From: Turnera subulata
Taxonomy: Eukaryota > Streptophyta > Magnoliopsida > Malpighiales > Passifloraceae
DNA length: 64,000 nt
Assembly: GCA_028386065.3 (NCBI GenBank)
Contig: JAKUCV010007729.1
Span: 46,384 to 110,383 of the forward strand
Direction: 5' to 3'
Shown here: positions 34,276 to 42,822 of the stretch, in pieces
How positions within the stretch are numbered: position 1 is the first letter of the stretch
How the letters are laid out: every line of letters begins with the position of its first letter
Position numbers and translations under genes: made by a program
Notes under the pieces: model-generated
Told to the model about the DNA's origin: nothing
Database searches by the model: none
The model's input: only the letters and a program-made list of their open reading frames with translations

Positions 34276-34779
34276 ATTTCTTTTCTATTCTACTTTTATT
34301 TTTAAGTATTTATGTCTGTGAAAATTTAAATTTAAATTTTTTATTTTCTATTTGTATTGTATTTGTTTTTCCCCCCTCATTTCTATTCTATTATTTTTCC
34401 CTTCCATTGCATTTGTTTTTTTTACCAGTATTTTATATTATTTTCCATTTTTGGGCATTATGTTGGTTTTTTTTAATTTCCTTGAATTTAATATTTTTTC
34501 CTATTTTTTTTACATTGCATTAGTTTTTAAAAATTATCCAGTATTCTATATTTTTTCCATCTTTTTGGCATTGTGTTAATTTCTTTCAATTTCCATGAAT
34601 TAAATATTATTTTCCTGTGTTAGTTTTTTGTTTTTCGGTTTCCTTTTTTTTCTTTCTTTTAGTATGTATTTTAGTAAGTATTAATATTTTTAAGAATTTA
34701 TATAAAAGAAAATACTTTTTTTTGTGTTACACTTTAATTGTATATTTAAATTTGTATAATATATTATTTTTTTAGGAGA

Positions 34780-34923
34780 ATGAATATTCATACATTGGAT
34801 GAATTGACCCTTGACAAGGATTCATGGATAATTCAAGTTAGGGTTTCAAGGAAGTGGGAGTCTTTGAATACCAAATTACAAAATCTTCTTATGAGTTTAG
34901 ATTTGGTTCTAATTGATTCAAAG
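34780..34923 (+). pseudogene. RPA1-like (OB-fold, DUF223-type) first exon in the Helitron
   Basis: 48 codons starting MNIHTLDELTLDKDSWIIQV and ending SLDLVLIDSK before the donor AAG|GTATGC. The layout 'L..L.....W.I.VRV.R.WE......L.S.D.VL.D..G' is that of the N-terminal OB fold of replication protein A 70-kDa homologues, which plant Helitrons commonly carry. No further exons were found downstream in the AT-rich DNA, so only exon 1 remains. Confidence 0.6.
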
Positions 34924-35599
34924 GTATGCTTATTTATTTTTATTTTTTCTATTATTATTTAATTCTTACGAAATTTTTATAAAAAAATGACGGCAATAAT
35001 AATTTCCATTGGATTTTTTTATTTTCTTTTATTTTTATTATATTTCCTTTACATTGTATTAGTCTTTTAAAATTTTCCAGTATTATTTACATTTTTATAT
35101 TTTTTGTTTGTATTATATTTGTTTTTTTCTCATTTATAATATATATTTTTTCCCCTTCCATTACATCTATTTTTTTCCAGTATTATATACTATTTTCCAA
35201 TTTTTTGGTATTATGTTGGTTTTTTTAATTTTCCTGAATTTTTTTTTGTTTTTTTTTACATTGCATTAGTTTAATTTTTGTTAATTTTCTTGAATTAAAT
35301 ATTATTTTCCTGTTTGTTATACATTGTGTTAGTTTTTTCCCAGAATATTATGTTATATTTCTATACTTAGGCATTTTTTTTTAAAAAAATTGTTGAATAT
35401 TTTCAAAAACAAAATCGTGTTTTGCATTTGTTTTTTTCAGAATAATATAATATTTTTTTTTTCATTTTATTGTTTTTGTGTTACAAATTTTCCATAATTA
35501 TTTATTACTTTTATGCTTTAATTTTTTTGCATTGTGTTTGTTTTTAAAATATTCCAGATTTGTTCATTATTTTCCTACTTTATTTTTTGGCATTGTTTT

Positions 35600-36640
35600 T
35601 TTTTTCAGGTTTATAATATATTTTTTCCTTCCAATGTGATAGTTTTCTAATTTTTCTAGAATACATGAGATTTTATTTGATATTAAAAATTAAATATTAA
35701 GTAGTGTAAGTATTAAAATAAAAAATATTACATGCCCCTTCAATTACATTTGTTTATTTCCAGTATTATATATTACTTTCCAATTTTTTGGTATTATGTT
35801 GGTTTTTTTAATTTTCCTGAATTTAATTTTTTTGCTTTTTCTTTTACATTACATTAGTTTAATTTTTTTCATTTTTCTTGAATTAAATATTATTTTCCTG
35901 TTTGTTATACATTATGTTAGTTTTTTCCTAGAATATTATTTTATATTTCTATTCTTTTGCATTGTTTTTTTTAATTTTGTGGAATATTTTCAAAAAAAAA
36001 ATCGTGGTAATATTACCTATTGTTGCATTTGTTTTTTTCAGAATAATATAATATTTTCTCTTTTTTTTTATTTTATTGTTTTTGTGTTATAAATTTTCCA
36101 TAATTATTTATTACTTTCATGCTTTAATTTTTTTGGCATTGTGTTTGTTTTTTAAATACTCCAGATTTGTTCATTATTTTTCTACTTTATTTTTTTAGCA
36201 TTGTGTTTTTTTCAGGTTTATAATATATTTTTTCCTTCCATTGTGATAGTTTTCTAATTTTTCTAGAATATATGAGATTTTATTTGATATTAAAAATTAA
36301 ATATTAGGTAGTGTAAGTATTAAAATAAAAAATATTACATGCCCCTTCCATTACATTTGTTTATTTCCAGTATTATATATTATTTTCCAATTTTTTACCA
36401 TAATTATTTATTACTTTCATGCTTTAATTTTTTTGGCATTGTGTTTGTTTTTTAAATATTCCAGATTTGTTTATTATTTTCCTACTTTATTTTTTTGGCA
36501 TTGTGTTTTTTTCAGGTTTATAATATATTTTTTCCTTCCATTGTGATAGTTTTCTAATTTTTCTAGAATATATGAGATTTTATTTGATATTAAAAATTAA
36601 ATATTAAGTAGTGTAAGTATTAAAATAAAAAATATTGCAT
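35600..36640. repeat. Long direct repeats in the Helitron
   Basis: A block from 'TTTATAATATATTTTTTCCT' to 'AAGTATTAAAATAAAAAATA' occurs at about 35610, 36219 and 36519; the flanking 'CATTACATTTGTTTATTTCC' also repeats. The spacing (about 609 and 300 bp) suggests unequal recombination or replication slippage. Confidence 0.8.
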
Positions 36641-37141
36641 GCCACTTAAAAATTAATTTACTTTTTTTGCATTGTGTTTTTTTTAAAAATAATTCTAATT
36701 TATTTATATTAATATTTTTTATAACATTTTTCTCTGTTTCTTTTTTCTTTTTCATTTTTTTATGTTTCCGGGGTTCAATGATACATGCTGTAATAAAGAA
36801 AATCTATAAAAAAATATAATCTATTTATATTAAAAAAACAAAAAAAATATTTTACAACATAAATTAATATAGAAAATTAGTAGCAAAAAATTGTTACCCA
36901 CTAAAAGTGAATACAAAAAATTATTCAGTTGTTGTGTTTGTGGAAAAAAATTTCGGAAATATTGGCTTAAAGAATGAATATTTTCTTCTTTAAGAAACGG
37001 GATACAAATTTAAAAAACAATATGTTTTTTAAAAAATAGTATACTTATTAAAAATGTTATTGAAAAATATTTAAAATTTATACTAGCCAAGTTTTTTCCT
37101 AATTAAGTTTTATGTGTATACTTTTAAAAAACTAACCATGT

Positions 37142-37166
37142 CCGTGTAATCCACGGGTAGTATTAG
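37142..37166 (+). other. Inner Helitron 3' terminator
   Basis: Hairpin CCGTG-(5)-CACGG followed after 10 bases by TTAG and T. Its context (ACTAACCA..TCCGTG..CCACGGGTAGT) is nearly the same as the outer terminus. Confidence 0.6.
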
Positions 37167-37612
37167 TTTTAAGAATTTTATTTCCTAGATTTCTATTCAT
37201 TTTTTTTACATAATATTAGCACTTAATATTTTATATTTTATATTTTAGTATTGGATTTCTAAGTTCAAAATTTTAACAAATATACCACTTAATATTTTAT
37301 ACGGCCATTAGCGAGCTTGATTTTAGAATATTAATTAAATTTAAATAATTCTAAATCAGAAAATATTAAATTGACGATATGTAAATATAAATTTGACCTG
37401 AAAATTGAATAAATTAATACAAGTATGCAATTGGAAAAAGAGGACCTCACTGAATATTTTATATGGCCATTAGTTTCAATTCTTTTTTTTCTATCAGATT
37501 GGTTGAGCAGCAAGTTTAATGCGTATACTGTTAAAAAAATTTAAAACCATACAATAATATAAAAAAAATTAAAATTTATAAAAAAATATATTTTATTAAA
37601 AAAATACTAACC

Positions 37613-37643
37613 AAGCCCGTGGAATCCACGGGTAGTGAACTAG
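37613..37643 (+). other. Outer Helitron 3' terminator
   Basis: Perfect 7-bp stem, 3-nt loop, 8 bases, then CTAG and host T. Confidence 0.8.
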
Positions 37644-37921
37644 TGTGCATGGTCTTTGGATGCTTTTTACCTACCATCGAGAATAAATATTTAACGTTTC
37701 TTAACAATAATAATAACTATGATAAACACAGATCTGATAACAAACACTTGGGGTCGGAGAAATGTGGGTGCTTCTATTTTATATGGAGGGTTATTAAACT
37801 GATAAGATTGTAATCATATTTATGTTAATCTAACAACCGAAAAGAACACTTGCTACTTAGACATTGATCCTTATTTATCGCTAAATATAAAAAAGGTAAA
37901 GTAACATATACTACCAATTTC

Positions 37922-38042
37922 TAAGCCTTTTCTTACGGTGTTTTCTTACGGACAATATCCGTAAGAAAACGGGAAGATAGTTCTTACCGTTTTCTTACGG
38001 ATTACTTACGGCGTAGGTGGACTCGTTTTCTTACGGTTATTG
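37922..38042. repeat. TTTTCTTACGG repeats with hairpin
   Basis: The 11-mer occurs four times directly, and once inverted to form TTTTCTTACGG-(7)-CCGTAAGAAAA at about 37940-37968. Confidence 0.8.
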
Positions 38043-38224
38043 GATAAGAAATTTCTCAAGCTAAAGCTAAAGCAATACTCCCATGGCAAAGATACTTCCT
38101 CCAGTTATTGGATTCCCTTTTTATGTATGTCTTGTCTTTTATGCTCGATCGGATTAGGTAATTTTACACCAAGATTCTCTATATCGTAATCTAAAAAATC
38201 TTGAAAAGTAACTAATTCAACCTC

Positions 38225-38440
38225 ATTATCACCATTTTAAAAAAGAGATAATTTGAATGAAAATGAAACTATAATACTAAGAGAGATTGCATCTAAATAT
38301 AAGAAAGCTAAGAATCTTATCATTATTTTTAAAAAGAGATAATTACTATTTTTAAAAATTGATAATTTGGATTGAAAAGAAATTATAATATTAAGACAGA
38401 GTGTATACTCAAAAATAGGAAAGCTGAAAAATTTTACCAA
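38225..38440. repeat. Imperfect ~120-bp tandem duplication
   Basis: 'GATAATTTGAATGAAAATG..' and 'GATAATTTGGATTGAAAAG..' start two related units running to 'GAAAGCTAAGAAT' and 'GAAAGCTGAAAAA'. Confidence 0.55.
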
Positions 38441-38940
38441 CTCCTGACCTGTATCTTTGCTATATATACAATTAGATAGCATAAGAGATGGAAGGATAGT
38501 GAAGATGTATTATTATATCCTTTTGAACAATAAAATTGTATAAAAACTTTAAATTTTTTGTGTTTTTTATTTATTAGTTCTTCAAATTTATTTAAATATT
38601 ATTTCAACTCTAGGAGATATTTGGTGTTTTTCTATTGTGCCACCTATATATCCCTGACACATATTGGGTGCTTTAGTCTCTGAAGAGATATTTGATATTA
38701 AGTTAGGCTGGGCCAACAATATAAGATAATTTCTGTCAAGAGACATGTGGTCTGCTTGTCTGTGTATGCTGGGAAGAAATATTTAAAGCTTATAAGAATA
38801 TTTAATGTTAAACTTGACAAGTTCGATCATTTCTTTAGATACATGTGATCTTTTTTTAATTATTCTAGATGATAGTGCCATATGATAGAATCCATGCATA
38901 TCCAAACAAGCAAAAAAATATATATATATTATGGAAACTG

Positions 38941-39890
38941 AAAACGTTTAATTTGTTATTAGGCTCATAAGATTAATTAAAAATTTCAGATGTGTCCATA
39001 TGCATGGCATGCTGCCCTTATTTTCTCCAGAGAAGACAATAATAACAATAATAAATAATTCCAAAGGGATGAACTCAAAGTATGAACACAGATCTCATCC
39101 AACAACGCCTGGGATACGAGAAATGTGGATGCTGTTATTTCCTAACACAATATCAAAGTTGGTAATGCGTTGCTATCTATTTGCCTACAGTACAACTTTT
39201 TTTTTCAATGCAAGCAAAACTAAATCGCTTACACCTGAACTAATCCCATATTCCTTCCATATTAGCTATCATGCGCAATAAATTAAAACCTGTCAAAGAT
39301 AACGTGATTAAAAAAATATACCAAAAAAATTGGTATTTTAAATTCTAGTATCCCCAAAAAATTTTGTTTCCCTACAGTGCTACTATCATGAATCAATTTC
39401 TTTCAAATAAACAATAATTTGCTGATGATTACTAGCAATAAGCATATCGAGAAATTGGATTTCATGCTGATATTGTGATCAGTACAAGACCCATATACAT
39501 AATACTACATTCATGTAAAAAACTGACCGTTTGATCACAATATTTCACTCTTTCCTCAGGATCAGATGCATTCACACATGACACATTTCTCCACTGGTGG
39601 GATAAATTTTGAGATTTGCAAACATGTCTCCTTTTCTCCATAATGTTTTCAGCTACATGTTCCACGTTAGGTAGTAAATCTTAAAACACCTAGCTTGACA
39701 GAATACATAAAGAGGAGATTGTGTTGAGACTTGAGAAACAATGCCATCCACTAAGTTGTCTTTTCTTCAAGGTTTTACAAATATGTAAAAAAATAAATAG
39801 TGATACTAAAATATTTAAAGTGTCTAGCACTGTAAATTTACCTAATGTGGGCATAAATTGGCTTTGGCAATTAGTGTACCAAAGTACACT
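38941..39890. other. Intergenic DNA with a family A portion
   Basis: 38985-39130 ('CAGATGTGTCCATATGCATG', 'ATGAACACAGATCT') has relatives at 51420-51580 (minus) and 54330-54460. Otherwise no gene is recognised. Confidence 0.45.
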
Positions 39891-39908
39891 CCTGTTAAGT
39901 TAGTATTG

Positions 39909-40176
39909 TTTTTTTAATAACGTAACATCAACTTTCATTCATGGAAGGAAGGATAATTGCCCTCTAAGATGTTACCGAGGCTTTTCGAATCTGCAGAGAT
40001 GCCCAGATTGATAGAATACATAAAGAGTGCGTGTTTAGCTAAAGAGTCCGCTGTAACAATTGTTGATATATAGTGCAGCAGAAAACATGAGCACTTAAAC
40101 AAAAGAAAAACAATTGAATCTACAAGAGAGAGAGTTGATTTCCCAGAAGACCATCTTGGCATCAGCACCAGTTGGT
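39909..40176 (-). mobile_element. 5'-truncated LINE fragment (RNase H end)
   Basis: On the minus strand the frame reads VTADSLAKHALFMYS, the end of an L1-type RNase H, then 3' sequence and an A-tail (poly-T at 39909). It is flanked by CCTGTTAA(A)GTTAGTRTTG on both sides (39891-39908 and 40177-40195), the target duplication. Confidence 0.75.
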
Positions 40177-40244
40177 CCTGTTAAAGTTAGTGTTGGTATA
40201 ATTTTTTTCAAGGGAACTTTATAATCGTCATAGTTACTTTTGTC

Positions 40245-40350
40245 GGCCTAGGCATGTGTGTGTGGTAGCCGGGGTAAAGTGTGGAAGGACCATAGATTAA
40301 AATAAACTACATGCATGTGTGTGGTGGCCGGGGTAAAGTTTTGTGTTTGA
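40245..40350. repeat. Direct repeat upstream of the lectin gene
   Basis: 'CATGTGTGTGTGGTAGCCGG' and 'CATGTGTGTGGTGGCCGGGG' each run into 'GGTAAAG', about 68 bp apart. The segment between them has an inverted relative at 45435-45500. Confidence 0.65.
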
Positions 40351-40622
40351 ATATATGTCATAGCCAGCCAGTAAATTTCTTTTAGAAAACCAAACCCATG
40401 CATTTTTTACACTATAGTTTTCTGAGTTTGGCAATATTCTGGTTCGATTGATTTCAAGCAATGTGATGGTGAGTTGGTGCCACCTCACTCAGGGAGGGAG
40501 GAGTGGCCCCTTATTAAGGAACTGGTTGTGTATTATTGGAACATCTTAAAATAAATAAATTAATAGAATAAATTAAATTTAGAAATTGAAATTAAGTATG
40601 GTTACAACTTGCATGGTTTCTC

Positions 40623-40630
40623 TATAAAAG
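40623..40630 (+). promoter_or_regulatory. TATA box of the lectin gene
   Basis: TATAAAAG, 119 bp before the ATG. A start near 40655 gives a leader of about 95 nt. Confidence 0.65.
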
Positions 40631-40748
40631 TAGGAGACCACTGACAAGTTGGGGCGTCGACTGTAAGGCAATATTTTAGGCAGGCAATCAATCAACATAA
40701 CATATAGGTAGTTAGTATAGTCTTATAGAGAGAGACAGACAATTATTA

Positions 40749-41399
40749 ATGGCACTTGAACTCCACATCAAAACTTCCTTCGCCCTCAAATACAATGACA
40801 AATTCCTTGGCTTGGACTCGGTCGTCAAAGGCAATGGAGAGGTCCATGAGTTACTCAAACCCTGTGGAGAGCAATTAGCCAACGAAGAGGTGACAAAGTT
40901 CGAGTTTGTGGCATCATCAGGGCCTGACAATGGCCTGGTGCACATCAAATGCTGTCACAACAACAAATACTTGAGAAGTTTGTCTCCGAGTATGCCATGG
41001 ATTACCCCAGCTGAAGACAAACCAGAGGAAGACAGAACCAAATGGGCATGCACCTTGTTCCACCCCAGGTTTGTTGATGCCAACACCCTTGAGCTCATCC
41101 ATGTCGAGTCAGGAGGTCATGTGCGCCCATTTTCCACCTCCAATAATGCCTACGACTCAGGCTTGTTCGCAGTACCAGAATCCGGCCCTGATCACCTGGA
41201 AACACATACATTCACAACAATCTTCGATTTTGCTCTCCATGATCCCTGGACGATCAGGGTAGACAAGTTCCATTTAGATGATCCAAGAGTGCGAGTCGAC
41301 ATTTCCACAAACCCCATAAGCGTCGGCCAGGGACATGCAGAAAACGAGGACACCTGGCCGAAAGCAATGACGGTGACGACTGTACTTCATGACCAATAA
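40749..41399 (+). CDS. Amaranthin-like lectin (agglutinin domain), with early stop
   Basis: Intronless, 216 codons. Residues about 4-150 are one agglutinin (beta-trefoil) domain: FALKYNDKFLGL, GLVHIKCCHNNKYLRSL, then WITPAEDKPEEDRTKWACTL and FVDANTLELIHVESGGHVR match the amaranthin pattern. The family binds T-antigen-type glycans (galactose/GalNAc), is cytosolic or nuclear (no signal peptide is seen here), and often has an aerolysin-type or other C-terminal domain. Residues 150-216 are a linker or start of such a region. The TAA stop at 41397-41399 is followed in the same frame by 39 open codons to TAG at 41517-41519, so the gene may be shortened by a point mutation. A TATA box is present. 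Expression seems possible; the shortened product keeps the whole lectin domain. Confidence 0.82.
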   Translation: MALELHIKTSFALKYNDKFLGLDSVVKGNGEVHELLKPCGEQLANEEVTKFEFVASSGPDNGLVHIKCCHNNKYLRSLSPSMPWITPAEDKPEEDRTKWACTLFHPRFVDANTLELIHVESGGHVRPFSTSNNAYDSGLFAVPESGPDHLETHTFTTIFDFALHDPWTIRVDKFHLDDPRVRVDISTNPISVGQGHAENEDTWPKAMTVTTVLHDQ

Positions 41400-41519
41400 T
41401 GGTTTGAGGAGATGTTCCCTGGCCCTGGCGAAATGCACCTTCCTGAAGCGGAAGGCGGAATGTTCACCAGGGTCTATCTCTATGGTTTCATATACGAGAC
41501 AGAATTCAGCAAGATATAG
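41400..41519 (+). pseudogene. Open in-frame tail after the lectin stop codon
   Basis: The frame stays open for 39 codons after the TAA, with protein-like composition (aromatic and acidic residues) and codon use like the gene, then TAG. It suggests an ancestral C-terminus of about 256 residues. Nothing else in the 120 bp. Confidence 0.55.
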
Positions 41520-42788
41520 ACCCACAACCTTTAATTAATCCAGCTGATCAGAGGAATTAATACATATTGCAGTCCCTTCATTCAATCAGTCAAGCCAACC
41601 AACCATATGCCTCAGCCATGCATTCTGGAGTGGGAAATTAAGGCGAGCAAGGAACAGCTAGCTAGCATGCATTTGAAAAATATACTAATCAAGGACTGTA
41701 CTATATACATTTATTTGTGCTTTTGTTTTGATTTTGTTTGTTTGTGTTGTGTGTGTTTGTGTTTTTTTCTTCAATTGAATGGGCTACGTACGTCATTATT
41801 GTCTGTAATATTTCCACGTGATTTCTTCTTCTTGGTGTGTTTCTTTTTGTACTCGAAATTTGCATTAATAATAAAAGAGGCAGCTCTATCCACAGCTTCC
41901 CCCGGTATGCATCTATTCAAAAGCCCAACCATGCGTGCATGCAAGAGAAGGTAAATGTAACTAGCTAGCTAGGTTTCTTTTAAGTCTCTTTTCGATTTCC
42001 CCCAACAAAATTAATTAAGTATTACTTCCTTTCACTTTTTTAGAATTTTGTTAGTCCTACTTTTTGTTAATTTATTATCCTTTTGCGGGTTTATTTTCTC
42101 CTCTAAGCAGCGCCTTTCAACTTTTGTGGCTGATTAATACTTTTCAAAAATGAAACATGGGAGCGAAATGAAGAGTTATTTTTTATTTGTTGCAGAAATT
42201 TACCCACAAGTGGATGTTTAACGTCTACAGGTATGCCTCACCATCAACTGTTAGCTTGGTGGTTGTGGCACGGATCATATTAGTAATGACGCCAACAAAG
42301 GAGCTCGTCCATAGTGCAGTGCGCCTTTGTAAATCCCTTTCAAATGATATAATTTTTATTGTGTAATTTTCTATTTTATATATCAAAATTTTCTTATACT
42401 TTTGTTCTATTAGATCTATTATTATGTATTTCCTGATTGTTAGGGTGAGGATAATTAGCATGTGGATTAAGAGCAATCAATACTTGGTTATTATGCTAGT
42501 TCGTATAATCATGTTATTAACACAACTTGTCCATCCTTGCGCCAAATCAGTTTTGATAATGACAAACTTTGAGTAAATCTACTTATTATATGTTTGAATC
42601 CCACCTTTTTTATGCTTGAACTAGCATATGACCAATTCTCGTTTTGTGCAAAGTGGCCATGAGAGGTGGCTTTCATGACCCTTAGTGGCTTGATTACTGT
42701 GTCATATTAATCTGATGGCTAATTACTCCTGAGTGACTCAGCACCAACTCACCATCACATTTGTGTGAAATCAATCGATCTTGAAAAC
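41520..42788. other. Intergenic DNA downstream of the lectin gene
   Basis: Probable 3' untranslated region (poly(A)-signal-like AATAATAAAAG at 41866), TG-rich simple sequence at 41715-41770; no further gene recognised. Confidence 0.55.
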
Positions 42789-42822
42789 TACCCTTTACTA
42801 CTTTCTGAAAATATTTATTTTG

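Larger units (their letters stand above)
33129..37643 (+). mobile_element. Non-autonomous Helitron, 4515 bp
   Basis: Begins TCTATTATATATATTAATAG after host A (33128) and ends in hairpin CCCGTGG-AAT-CCACGGG (37616-37632), 8 bases, then CTAG (37640-37643) before host T. Removing it restores 'GAGACACA/TGTG..GGTCTTTG', which matches the empty sites at 32990 (plus) and 51980 (minus). It encodes no Rep/helicase; it holds one RPA1-like exon, several direct repeats and a second terminator at 37142-37166. Confidence 0.85.
37644..38940. repeat. Family A sequence with two short internal repeats
   Basis: 37644-37810 continues the family A copy split by the Helitron ('TTTACCTACC..GAGAATAAAT', matching the complement of 51925-51970). 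38690-38920 is another copy ('AGAGACATGTGGTCTGC', 'AGAATCCATGCATATCCAAA'). No gene. Confidence 0.55.

Noticed and set aside
34164..36092. Phe/Leu/Ile-rich ORFs that look like membrane proteins
   Set aside because: T-rich Helitron filler; the hydrophobicity is from base composition. Only the RPA-like exon stands out.
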